Source of the DNA: Hamiltosporidium tvaerminnensis
Lineage: Eukaryota; Microsporidia; Dubosqiidae
NCBI GenBank assembly: GCA_022605425.2
Contig: CM061249.1
Coordinates: 930,001-994,000, forward strand
DNA: 64,000 bases
Direction: 5' to 3'
The position numbers were made by a program, and so were the translations under genes. Shown in pieces: positions 30,311 to 41,370 of the stretch (within the stretch, counting starts at the first letter, position 1; each line of letters opens with the position of its first letter). The notes under the pieces are model-generated. The model was not told where the DNA came from. It worked only from the letters and a program-made list of their open reading frames with translations, and ran no database searches.

Positions 30311-31914
30311 TTTGTCTAATTATAATATTTTTGTATCCTCGTCACATGCTTTCTAGAGAAAGGGATGCATTTCAATCTAAAAATTATATATAGGCTTTTA
30401 AAATTTGCCTTATATTCTTTCTAGTCTAGCTAAAAGAGTCTATATTGTTCAAAGTAGTTTATTTATAACAGAATTTAAAATTTCTGGTAATATACCCTTA
30501 TAACCCTTTTATATTTGCAATTTAATTCTTCGCTAAATTTTTAGTTGAGATCAGATTTGAACCTATAGTTACTTTGTTCTATCTTTTTAGAGTACAAAAT
30601 TATCGAATTTTACAAAAAAACTCTGCGTTGTAATAATCAGAAAAAGTGTGACCGTTAAAGTTTAAGAAGATGTTGACCATGTCGAAGAATTCCCGATGGC
30701 GACAAAATCTCGAATACTTTGTACCAATCACATCAAAAATATCTGAATTTTATATTTTTATATGCAAATAACAGAGAATTCCAATGAGAATACAAAAATA
30801 CATAAATGTTTAGCCTCAGAACTATGTATTTGCTTAACAAGCAAAAATATTAAATTGAGGGAAGCTTATAAAAATCAAAAAATCGTCTAAACACAATAGA
30901 TCTACTGAATCCATTCTAATAGCTTCCCGTGAATCCTCATTCTCTATACAATTCGCCGCAAGACCAAAAGAACGGATCAAAAGTATCTTTAGAGTCTGAA
31001 ATTTAGGATAGAAAAACCGATATTATAAAATTTCTATTGAATACAAAAATAAATCGAGTTGGCTTGGTTTAGTAACATCTAGCAAAAAATAGTACAAGAA
31101 ACTAAATTCAGATTATGACAAACCAGAAATCGGCAATATAATGCACACATATCCCCAAAATATGCTCTATTTATGTTGGAAAATCTCTCAACAGTCGATC
31201 AAAAAACATTCTGTTCTTGAAAGAAACGAAACGGAAGAAGTATTTAAGATTGAAATAAATTTAAAATCTCTAAATTATTTGTCTTAACTTCGTACACATA
31301 ATAAAGATAGAATGAAAATATTCAAAAAGACCCGTATTGCAACGAATATGTGTAATTCGTGATAAATAATATTCTGTTTTTTGAAGTATATAAACCACAT
31401 AGTACTTATAGGTCTATTCTCTGTAATTCTGAATCACAAAAGACTGAAAGAAACAAATAAACAACTGTCTCAAAAATCAAAGACTAAGAGTGTAAACCAG
31501 ACCATGATCTATTACACATAAAAGCAGGAGATTGAAGGGAAAAATGTAATAACATGTTAATATTGAAATAGTTGACTCATTAGAATCAATTTTCCGGCAA
31601 AAAGAAATAGACCCGGAAATGCTAGGTAATTGACCAGCACAGAATACATTGGTGTTTCATCTGTTCATCTTCAACGACGAGAAGTACAAAATGATAGGAA
31701 TATCTAAACAATCAAAAATGAATCCGAAACTCTAAGAAAAATTTTAGAAAAGTATAATAGCGAATAAAAATAAAATTGATACTTTAAAATTTAGTTCAAT
31801 GTATATAAAGCTTGATAAAAAGAGCCAAAAAGTTGAGATATACCTTAAATATACAAAAAATGAATTATATAAGGGACAATACTGCCCAAAAAAATTGTTA
31901 GAGTTATATTTTTT
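30311..31914. other. Intergenic stretch with a weak repeat fragment
   Basis: 31380-31500 shares ATATAAACCACAT and GAAAGAAACAAATAA with family A'. The rest is AT-rich with short frames only. Confidence 0.4.
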
Positions 31915-32226
31915 TTATTTAAAAAGATTACTAGGGTAAAATGATATGAATAACGGAATTCGGAAAATTTTCATCGGATTTAATACAATAAGGTAAATAA
32001 AGCAAGCAGATAGTAGTTTCGTTAGCCACACACCCCAAGAAAAAAAGAAAATAATACAAACCAAAGATACAAAATATTTAATACTTAAATATGCTGATCC
32101 TAATGCTACTGATATATAGTAAAAAATTAAATTTAACCCTAATTGAAATCTAAGTACATTGATAGATAAATGAAGTAAATAAATTATGAAAAAATGAAAT
32201 ATGCCCATAAATCTATCTTCGAGCAT
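31915..32226 (-). CDS. Hypothetical hydrophobic ORF (103 aa)
   Basis: The longest frame in the right spacer flank. The product has three or four hydrophobic segments (FHFFIIYLLHL, LGLNLIFYYISVALG, YFVSLVCIIFFFSWGVWL, LLSACFIYLIVL) and would be a small membrane protein if expressed. No CCC motif or family match that I recognise. T-rich AT DNA read in this sense gives Phe/Leu/Ile-rich frames by chance, so it may be spurious. Confidence 0.3.
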   Translation of the reverse strand: MLEDRFMGIFHFFIIYLLHLSINVLRFQLGLNLIFYYISVALGSAYLSIKYFVSLVCIIFFFSWGVWLTKLLSACFIYLIVLNPMKIFRIPLFISFYPSNLFK

Positions 32227-32658
32227 CTGTTTAAATAAGAAATATTCATATCCTTAATCAATTATTTCGCAATAAAATAGCTGTGCTTTATAATTAAGTA
32301 AAATGTGGCAATATAATTATTTTAGTGTTCTAAAAATTAGAATAAATATACAATAAAATGGTTTAATTCAAATTAAATGCCATTTTTGCTGAAAAAAAAC
32401 CCAAAAAGATATTTTCCAAGATTTAAATTTTATGAATGATAAACTTTCTTTAAATTATAAAATTATTTCTAAATTATAATTTGAAATACCAGATTTATTA
32501 AATAAATTTATTAAAAATTATTTGTTAGAAAAAATAACAAATTTGAGTCCAAAATCTTTAAATATTTAAGGAAAATTTATAATAGAATTAGTATTTCAGA
32601 AGTAAATTTCTTAAAAATTATTTTGCTAAAAAAAATCTTTATAAAATGCATCTTTAAA
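32227..32658. other. Upstream region of the intact propeller gene, crossing the arm boundary
   Basis: The inverted-repeat arm begins at 32480, so only about 185 bp of the upstream sequence is common to both gene copies. It is AT-rich with oligo-A runs; I can single out no promoter element beyond the CCC motif. Confidence 0.4.
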
Positions 32659-32661
32659 CCC
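32659..32661 (+). promoter_or_regulatory. CCC start-proximal motif, propeller gene
   Basis: TTTAAACCCTTTA precedes the ATG at 32666. It is also present before the broken copy at 16522. Confidence 0.55.
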
Positions 32662-32665
32662 TTTA

Positions 32666-34276
32666 ATGCCAATACTTGCAAGACTTACAGATAAACAAAA
32701 ATTTTCTTTTTATAAAATTTCTAAAAACGGAGAAAAATCATTCATTACAGAATTCAATACTTCAAATTTGGTCGAAGACTACTTCATTAATAATAAAGGA
32801 CAACTCTTTTATATAATGAACAGATCACTTTATAGTACAGAAGGATTTATAAAGAAAATGGACGAAGATAGATATGAATGGTACAAAGGAAAAGAAAAAA
32901 GTTATTTGTTTTATATTAGCAATAAAATTTTATGGAAAATAGAATTGACAATTCAAAGAAATAAAACAGGTTTGGATTCTGTAAATTCACCTATTTTTGT
33001 GTGTGAAATTTTCAAAGATGATTTTTACAAAATAATTGTCGTTTCAGAAAATCAAATATTTTTATTTTCAGAAAAAACTTTAATTTCTATTTTTAATTCA
33101 AATTTAAAGCAACAAGAATTTCCTTTTAAAATAAATAATGTAAAGCATTGTCTTGATCGTTTATTAATTATTGATGAGAATTTCAGTGTTCATTTTTTTA
33201 TGATAGCTAATAATAGAATAGAAGGCGGATTTAAAAGTATTTGTAAGGAGGTTTCATTTTTAAAGGTAAGTTTGGATGGGATACTGGTTTTATATGGAAA
33301 AGGAGAAATATTTTTTGTAGATGTAAAAAATAAAAGAATTTTACGAAGAGAACAGCATATTGTAGAAGATGTTTTAATTTTGAATTGTAAAACTTTTTAT
33401 TTTGTAAACGAAGAAGGAATTTTTAGATTTTATATTGAAAATGGAAAAAGTGAGATTTTTATTTCTGGAAAAGGCGAATATAAAATATTTGATTTTGAAA
33501 AACCAATCGAAAGTAAAGGTGATGGAGATTCGAGTAGAAATGAAAGTTTTGTTGAAAAAAAAATATTTTTAAACGAGAAAAAATCAGACGAAACTAAGAG
33601 TGGAAATGAAGAAAAGAGTTTTTCTGGTGAAAATGAAAGTTTTGTTGAAAAATCAAAATCACCAAGAAAAATGGAAAATCCAACTCTTAAAAACCCAAAT
33701 ATAAGAAATGAAAATCTAAAAAAAGAAAATGAAAATTTTCTTGGAAATTCTAATATTTCTTTTAAACAAGATTCTCTCATTAAAAACGAAGATTTGAGTA
33801 AAAATTCATCTGTAAAATTTCAAAGTCATTTCGAAGAAAACTTCAAGAAAAACGATGACTTTTTAGATTCTGAAAAATCAAACTCTAAAAACAAAGAAAC
33901 TTCTTCTGTAAATAAGAATTCTATCAACTTTAATTCTTACAATAATTCTGAGTTGAGAAGTAATGAAAGTTTTATTGAAAATGCAAATTCAAATGATTTT
34001 GATTCGAATAGAAACTCTGAATTCAGAAAGAAAGAAATCGTTTTTGAACATACAAATCCCAATAATTTTAATACAAAAAATAATTTTGATGATAAAAATA
34101 AATTTGATGATAAAAATAATTTTAAAGATGAAAGATTTCCATGTGGTAGTTGTAAACGCAGAATTATAGAAATTGAAGAACTCAGAAATTTTATGTTTCA
34201 AATGAAAATAGAAATGAGGAGAGAAATTTTTGCACTTCGTAAAGAAATAGAGAAGCTTAAAAAAAATAGAAATTAA
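32666..34276 (+). CDS. Propeller-like protein with low-complexity middle and C-terminal coiled coil (intact copy)
   Basis: 536 codons with CCC five bases before the ATG. Residues 1-265 are beta-rich, with recurring hydrophobic strands of about 10 residues alternating with turns (KIIVVSENQIFLFSEKTL, RLLIIDENFSVHFFM, ILVLYGKGEIFFVDV, TFYFVNEEGIFRFYI). This resembles an eroded WD40-type propeller. Residues ~275-490 are rich in Asn, Ser, Lys and Glu with NESFVEK and NNFDDKN repeats. FPCGSCKRR (Cys493, Cys496) leads into a charged heptad region at 500-536 (IIEIEELRNFMFQMKIEMRR...), probably a coiled coil. The layout resembles scaffold proteins such as Ge-1/EDC4, but this is only an analogy and I do not recognise the gene. 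It is the functional twin of the nonsense-broken copy at 14912-16522. Confidence 0.8.
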   Translation: MPILARLTDKQKFSFYKISKNGEKSFITEFNTSNLVEDYFINNKGQLFYIMNRSLYSTEGFIKKMDEDRYEWYKGKEKSYLFYISNKILWKIELTIQRNKTGLDSVNSPIFVCEIFKDDFYKIIVVSENQIFLFSEKTLISIFNSNLKQQEFPFKINNVKHCLDRLLIIDENFSVHFFMIANNRIEGGFKSICKEVSFLKVSLDGILVLYGKGEIFFVDVKNKRILRREQHIVEDVLILNCKTFYFVNEEGIFRFYIENGKSEIFISGKGEYKIFDFEKPIESKGDGDSSRNESFVEKKIFLNEKKSDETKSGNEEKSFSGENESFVEKSKSPRKMENPTLKNPNIRNENLKKENENFLGNSNISFKQDSLIKNEDLSKNSSVKFQSHFEENFKKNDDFLDSEKSNSKNKETSSVNKNSINFNSYNNSELRSNESFIENANSNDFDSNRNSEFRKKEIVFEHTNPNNFNTKNNFDDKNKFDDKNNFKDERFPCGSCKRRIIEIEELRNFMFQMKIEMRREIFALRKEIEKLKKNRN

Positions 34277-35060
34277 AATTTGATGTTTTCGTTTTTGTAG
34301 TTCATTCATTAAAAGCAAATATTTTTAGTATAAATTTTTTAACAAATTTGTTTAAATTTATTTTCACGGAATATTTTCAATTTTTTGTAAATTCAAAATA
34401 AATTATAGTTTTGAATCGAATTTTATTGAATTCGAAAACGTCAATATTAGAAAAAAAAGTATATAGAAGAATCAAAAGGATGTAACTCACACTGATGTGA
34501 TAAATAAAAGCGAAATAGTAGTTCAAAATTATGAGTAACCCCCACCCAGAGGTTATTTACTCCCGAATTTCAATACAATGGACACATCTCACACCAAACC
34601 AAACACTAAATAGCATACAAAATAATGAGCTGGAAACCTTGCCTTTGTCTTATAAACACCCTCTTATCAGTTAAACTCTCTGCTTGTGATCTATCGCATA
34701 AAATAACAAAAAACCGTGTTCGCGCTCTCTTAGAGGAAAATCAATCTATTAGATACAAAAAATAGTCGATTCTGTAACAGCAGACCAGCAACTGTATCTT
34801 GAATTACATTTTTCTTAACAAACAAAGTTTGTATGAATGTCCCAAAATATCAGGAAAGACCTCACATATTTAAAAATGTAAAATTCATTGCTTATACCTC
34901 TTAATCAGTTACAAAATTAAGTACGAAATGAATTAATGCCAGAATAAGGGAAAATGTGACTATGAAGAGTGATATAGGTCATTCATCTTTCTTTCCAGAT
35001 CAGTTCTTCTGACCAACATCCTCCCCACACATAATTCCGGAAGATCAGTAAATAAACAAA
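34277..35060. other. Non-coding part of the right arm
   Basis: No frame of note. It includes the word AAACACCCTCTTATCAG (34663-34679), which matches the core of the satellite at 2165-2520; its mirror is in the left arm. Confidence 0.4.
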
Positions 35061-35276
35061 ATGTATAAAGTTCGAAAAAGCAAATTGAAGAAGATGTGGT
35101 TTGTATTAGATAGATTCACAGGTAAATTAACGGATAAAAAAGCTCCCAATCTTAATTATAGATTTGTTAATATATTAAAATGCACCTTTCATAAGTCCAT
35201 GACGGATTCCCGACATATCATACAAGCTGCGCAGGTATGTTATAACGAGACAATAAATACAGAGAAGTTTATATAA
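35061..35276 (+). CDS. Short hypothetical ORF (71 aa), right-arm copy
   Basis: Identical protein to 13912-14127. No start motif or known domain. AGGTATGT occurs near its 3' end, like a splice donor, but I see no acceptor or second exon. Coding status uncertain. Confidence 0.25.
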   Translation: MYKVRKSKLKKMWFVLDRFTGKLTDKKAPNLNYRFVNILKCTFHKSMTDSRHIIQAAQVCYNETINTEKFI

Positions 35277-36881
35277 GCATAGAAAAATATAGAAAATAAA
35301 ATATTAGAGAGGCCAGTGTGTACAATGGGCCGTAATGCTATTAACCAAGAATTTTAATCGTTTGTAATAATCGATATTCTTTTTTTATAACGACCTAAAA
35401 CGGTGAAATTCACTAATAATGAAACGAAGAGCATATAGAAATCTATGCAAGAATTTAATTTGTACTTGAATTGAAAAATTATATTTTTGAGACTGTGATA
35501 AACAATAATAGCTTTTTGAATATTTATTTGAAAAAACTACAATGTATAAAAGAAGGAAATCATTTTGAAAATCCATTGTATGTATGTCCTTTTCCGAAAT
35601 GGATTTTTCAATAAGTAACATGTGATTTTAAATTCGGCTTGTGATTAATCGTTAATAATTATAGGTTTATTTTCAAAATGTAGAACAAGAATACTTAAGC
35701 ACCTCGCTAAAAAAATATGTTATAGAATCTATTTAAGACGCTTTTTGAGCTCTGTTATCTGTCCACAAGGAGCTTATATATATTATTTTTCGGCACCCTG
35801 GCGGAAAAGCCGCCGGATTTGGTATATAGGATTTCTATATTTAGAAACTTATATGTTAACAATATATTTATGATTAGGCAGAAAGCATGGGTTTAGAAGA
35901 ACCCCTTGGACTAGCTAGTTTTATTATTAGCTGATGTACCTCGTTTTAAAACCATACAGCAAAGTGATTCTGAAGTTTAGATGAACTATTTAGATATTGA
36001 ACATCTGCAAGCTTACTACAGGTTGTTGCAAAAGTCGTTTGTATTAAATAGAAAGCGGGGTTAGGCATCCATCACCAACTAGATACTATGTAAATCTTGG
36101 AGGCAGTAAAAAGCAGGTTCTGCTTAATGTTATACTAATTAAGAATATAAGAAACAATCCAGAGAAGTATAGATCAATTTTGAACCAAAAAATAATAAAA
36201 CTTGCATACATATTTAATAGAATGAATGGACTATCCGAATTATCGATTCAATTCGAAAATTATTTGATACGAAATATAATAGTAAAATTTCAATAAAAAA
36301 GTTGCAGAAGCTACAAGCCGGTGTATTTATGCCTGGGTATTGTTTTTCACCTCTAGTTCTCGTGTTTTTGTTCTTATTTTAAGCTGTAAACTAAGTTAAA
36401 AAGCAAAAGAACGATAATACATAGCAACAACGTTTTCTGATCGATAAATTATATGTTTTTTATAGATGCTCTTGGCTTTTCAGAAGTAAATGATACTCGA
36501 GCTTTAATGAAATTGAAGTACAATATGTATTCTGAAAAATAAAGTAAAAATTAACAATTAAGAGGAACATAAATCACCCGGGAGAGATAAAAGCTCATAC
36601 CTTAAGAAGGAGGATATGCTAACAAACATATAAATGATGGAAAATGGCAAAGAAACCCAAAAGTTTCTTATTTATGGAAAAAGAGATGTTGTATTGTAAA
36701 AATGGAAAAATCATGTCACATCAAAATAAGTACAAAAAATTTATTTAAAACTACTTATCAACAGGAAATATTGTATCTAATATATCAACTAAATGTGGTT
36801 CGACTCCCGTATGCGAATTTGAGGGTTGGGTGAGGCAGTCTTACTGAGGTAGCAACGAGCAAAATACATCAAGCCTTGAAT
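35277..36881. other. Distal right arm, no gene recognised
   Basis: A divergent patch at about 35585-35660 corresponds to 13530-13605. 36030-36300 and 36560-36880 are GC-richer and look like old elements, but frames are broken and I recognise nothing specific. Confidence 0.4.
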
Positions 36882-39242
36882 GAAAACGGGCGTGTTTCCT
36901 AATAGAACAGAACTTAGAAAAATCCTACTTAGTGATAAGCTGCGAAGAGAAACATTTCTTTGCAACTCTTAGAGACCAAAGAGAAAACCGCGTAAAGAAT
37001 CTATCACAAGAGCAGCATTCGTAACGATGAAGAATAATAAAAGGTACAAGCTCAGGATACAAATTAAATTGCTTAATAAACAAACGAAAACCACATTCAA
37101 AGTTAACAACGCTTTTAAAACAAGTTATTAGGTATTAAATAGCCCACAACATAGTTTAAAGTGGCGATGCAAATACGCGTGTTTTGATTATATTTCTGCT
37201 ATATGTAGAATAGTAAGGTATTCTCGGACGTAAAATTTATGAGCCATCACCGCAATTTTCCTAAGTCTTCTAGACAATTTAGCGATGGTATGTGGGAAAA
37301 TACCTTTTTTTACCACAATAATAGACAAAATAATCCTGTAATTTTCTGCAAAGATTTAAGTTTTAACTGAATTAGGAGTCAGTGAGTTTAGAAAACTTTT
37401 GATACCGAGTATACAGAGAAAGAAATAAATCCGCGAAATAAAAACATAGCTCCAAATCCGACATATTGACTAAATATATTCGTTTTAGACAAGAGATTCT
37501 AGCATAGCTTTTTTAAGTAATTATTACATTCCAAGATTCATTTCAAATAGTTTAAACCAAAAAAACTCTGAAAATTAGCTTATATTTAAAAATATAAGGC
37601 TTTAGAAATAGATGTATTCTAGAGTTATTTCCTTATATTCTGACCTCGACGTATGATGGTGAAATATAATATCATGTATCTGCGAACATTGCGAGTACTT
37701 CATGGATAAATAGGCGTATATTCAATGAAACCATACATAAATACGTAAAACATTCTCTTTTGTTTACGAATCAAATTAAGTCAAGAACAACGGCTGAATA
37801 GAGCCGAGAGAACATAAATGAATATTTACAGGACTGAACACCAAAAAAAGCTTCTATGTTCACCAAATATACATAATAACGAGATAAAAGTGTTAAACAA
37901 AGAAACATAAATCAATGAGCCTTAAAGCGTGATATTAAGACGCAAGCAAAGCAGTTAACACAGAATTCAAAAGAAAAAAACATATTGACACATCTAACTA
38001 TTACAATTAAAGAAGTAGAATATAGACGCAAATTGATTAAATAAATAACTCACTAGATATATACAATCTCTTGTAAATTTAAGAAAAGAAAAGATTTAAC
38101 CAAATTTTTCTCATCCATGACTGGCATTTACCACCAAAAAAGCGACTCTAATACTTGCATAACAAAGCCTTCTTAATTTTTTTTTCTAATTTTTGCAAAC
38201 TCGTTTCAAGTTCGTTAAAACATGATTTTGGAGATAAAGGCGAAAACCAAAGCACAACGAATAGTTCGTCTTCATAAGAACTCTTAGAAGGATTTAGTAA
38301 ACAATCCACTGCTTATGCGAAATAATGTTTAGCATAAGCTCAAACATTTTTTTGATTATTTAGTAAGTCTAAAAATTTTGACAAAGTCAATAATAATTCT
38401 CAATGATGCCCTATAATTTAATATTCTTAAAATATTTTTATAATTAAAAATTTATTTGTGAAAACTAAAAGAAAAATAATTCTATAAAAATGTTTAGATA
38501 AGATTTAGAAATCATTATCAAAATTGTGAACTTTTTTGTCGAAATCAAATTTAATCTGACCAATAGAACGTCTATATTGTAAAAAATATGATTTGTATCA
38601 TTATTTGCGAGAAAAATTACTTTTTAAATCTAAATAAATTATTTTATTTGGTTTTAATATTTCTATTTCAAAAAAATACTATTCTTTCCAAAAACACTTT
38701 ATGCTCTTCAAACATAGCATATAGTCACAGATATATGACTTTTTTGAAAATTGATTTCTATTTGTTTCGTTTTTCAAAGAACTGCAGGATAACAAATTTC
38801 TTTAAAACGGTCTTAGTTGTTTAAAATGCCAAAAATTTCGCAATTAATACACCAAACGATTTCTATTCCCTCTTGCTTTATACAGAAAAAATGAACCAAA
38901 TTTGTTATCGAGTTTAAAAATATTTCGATAAATATAATAAAAAAATGTTCACTTTATGCCGAATAGAATCGCCGTGTTTACAAGCTATTTTTTCAAAATT
39001 AAAAATAATAATAAAAAAAGTTTTATTGATGAATACTAGTTTCCATTACTTAGCGTCAGCATATAAGTTGTTGAACAGTAGTATTTTTTGTATCTAATCG
39101 TGTACATCTCTTCGAAATTGGGTTTCCAACCCTCTTTTATCATATGTACATGAACAAACAGACATCGGGTTTCTTATACATTAACCAACTACCTAGGCTA
39201 AGTCTCCTTACGGAGCTAGAGTCTCTATTTTGTCTTTTAAAA
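36882..39242. other. Gene-free AT-rich region
   Basis: 36882-37250 is less AT-rich with broken frames, possibly an element. The 78-codon frame at 38588-38824 (plus) has no start motif and is probably chance. Confidence 0.4.
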
Positions 39243-39350
39243 ATATGATTGTATGAGATAGGGTCGTGAGTACAAGTGCTCAACCCCCTTCCTTTTCCAG
39301 ACTTGAGACTAGCTGAGGATGGAATTGCACAAACTCTACAGAAGCACGCT
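39243..39350 (+). repeat. Dispersed repeat family B, copy 2
   Basis: TGAGATAGGG...GCTCAACCCCCTTCCTTTTCC..ACTTGAGACTAGC aligns with 30190-30305. Just upstream (39190-39240), GGCTAAGTCTCCTTACGGAG is also unusually GC-rich for this region. Confidence 0.4.
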
Positions 39351-40039
39351 TTTTATATAAAATAGCAATATATTCTTTAACATATGGTGTTTGTATAAAT
39401 TTTCTATATTTTTGGTGTTTATATAAACGAAAATTTTATTTATATAAGATAATTAGCTTCATTTCAGATTCAAAAAACATTAGAAAGATATAATTTTAAC
39501 CACTGAATTAATTTTAATATCTAAAGAATATTATCTTGCAATATTAAGATCCGATTTTGTTATTTTTCTCTAACATCAAGATTCACAAGATCTATATAGA
39601 AAAAAGTTCTTTGTCTCCGAGACATTTCGTCTATATTTGTGTTCTCTATTTACATCCATGTCACATATAATAAAAGAATTATTCCAAGATCGATATCTAT
39701 TTAAATAAAAGAATGATTACAAAAAAAATAGTTGAGGTATAAGAAATTTTCTGATAGAATAGCGACTATTAAAAGTTTAAATGAATTTAAAATTTATAAG
39801 ACATTTATAATTTAATTATCCATATATTTCCAAAAGAACTAACCGAGATTTTATGAATTATTAAATTGTTAAAACATAGGATATTCTATAGATCATTGTT
39901 CTTTTTGTTGCGAATTACAAAAGTTGCTGTTACAATTAAAGACAACACCTAGAAGATAAATCTTACTAACTGGTGTTTAGGTTCTAATTTCCGGCTTACA
40001 GAATATTTATCAATTTATTTTATTTAAAAATTGTCAATG
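39351..40039. other. AT-rich stretch, nothing recognised
   Basis: No frame above 60 codons, no repeat noticed. Confidence 0.4.
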
Positions 40040-40250
40040 TGTGGGGATGAAAACATATTAAAAACCATCTGCTGGGCGATGAGTTTGTAAATTCATATGT
40101 AAACCCTTACTGCCATTGTGGAGCGATATAAATCACACAGGATTCAATCCCCTATAAACAGATTTACAACAGATTAAAAGAAACAGATCGACAATTTTCC
40201 TTTGTGCCTCACTGACACCGAAAGGTAAAAGAGAAGGAATAAAAATGTAC
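40040..40250 (+). repeat. Dispersed repeat family A', copy 2
   Basis: GGATGAAAACATATTAAAAA with CCATCTGCTGGGCGATGAGT is the shared leader. The body GATATAAATCACACAGGATTC ... AGATTAAAAGAAACAGATCG is shared with 29570-29790. Confidence 0.55.
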
Positions 40251-40959
40251 GTAAGTAATAATTTTTTATTTGTTGTATTTTTTTCGCACTAAAAAGACAA
40301 CTTATTTTATTGATGCTTGACTAAATAAAAATTTTCTGGACTAAAAATTTCTTATTAACTGAAATAGGGCATTAATTTTTTCTATACTACAAAACGCATA
40401 GTCTATATATAAACCGATGCCTTAAATGAATCATAATAAAGTTATAACACGATGAAAAGATTAAAAGTAAGATATATAATAGGCAATGCAAAGAAATATC
40501 TCAAAAAAGCCAATACTAGTAAATCTATCTTATTGCGTTTATACCATGGCATTCAGATGAATATTTAAAACAGTAACTAATTCGCTTAAAATTCTATTAA
40601 ATCTAGCAGGAAAATATAAATCCAGTCTATATCAAAAAAATTAGATTTTTACTTTTTATGAAGAATTTTTGCAAATTTCTTGCAAAATAAGTTCCTAGGT
40701 AAAATAGCCTTTTTGTTTCTTGGAAATCGGAGTTCATTTCTTCTAAAAACGAAAAATTAAAAGACTATTAAAATTACAATAGTCTTAAAAATAGCAATCA
40801 AAATTTCAAATTAAGTTTAAACGCTGTGATATGTTTGAATATTTCGCAACATATATATTCTTAAAAAGTAAAATGCCTCGTTTGAAGAAAAAATATAAAA
40901 ATTGTATTCAATAAATATCACAAATTTTTATAAAAGTGGCCGTATTATATTGTTTTGGA
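40251..40959. other. AT-rich stretch, nothing recognised
   Basis: Only short frames; no repeat noticed. Confidence 0.4.
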
Positions 40960-41370
40960 GATTTTATGCATTTACTGGCTTAACATAGATAACAGCTCTT
41001 TCAACGCCATATCGGTAGGCTTTATGATATCCCCATCCCGAAGCTTTTATATCAGTAAAAGAGAATAAATTAATTTTGAAAAAACGTTGCTTGGGAATTT
41101 CACAGGTAGTAACCGCCCTCGGGCGGCTCATGAACAAAGCATTCCATTTTACCCTACATTTTCTGACCAGAATAGAACTCATGCTCATAAATGTCTTGAC
41201 GAACTACACAGAGGTCTGTGCCAATATTATAATACCATATCAACAGTCAAAAACCTGCTACTTAGCTTCCTCGCGTCTTAAAAACCAGTGTTTTTGTATT
41301 GTCGGGTGTAAGTCTTCCAAGAGTGAGCAAAACCAGGTCTTGGTTTTTACAAGACATGCATCTTAAAATC
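40960..41370 (-). repeat. Dispersed repeat family A, copy 4 (body only)
   Basis: On the minus strand this matches the distal half of copies 1 and 2. The frame ending YRYGVERAVIYVKPVNA corresponds to residues readable with breaks at about 980-890 (minus) and 17290-17370 (plus). The 74-codon frame at 41188-40964 is therefore probably the best-preserved piece of the element's old coding region. No known domain. Confidence 0.5.

Larger units (their letters stand above)
32480..36881. repeat. Right arm of the 4.4-kb inverted duplication
   Basis: Reverse complement of 12308-16707. It carries the intact gene at 32666-34276 and the 71-codon frame at 35061-35276. The homology ends at 32480, and beyond it lies plain AT-rich DNA with no family A repeat, unlike the left arm's inner edge. 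Confidence 0.95.

Noticed and set aside
36797-36812. GGTTCGACTCC, which looks like a tRNA T-loop
   Set aside because: The flanking bases do not form a T-stem, and no D-arm or acceptor stem is found at the right distance. The same applies to its mirror in the left arm.
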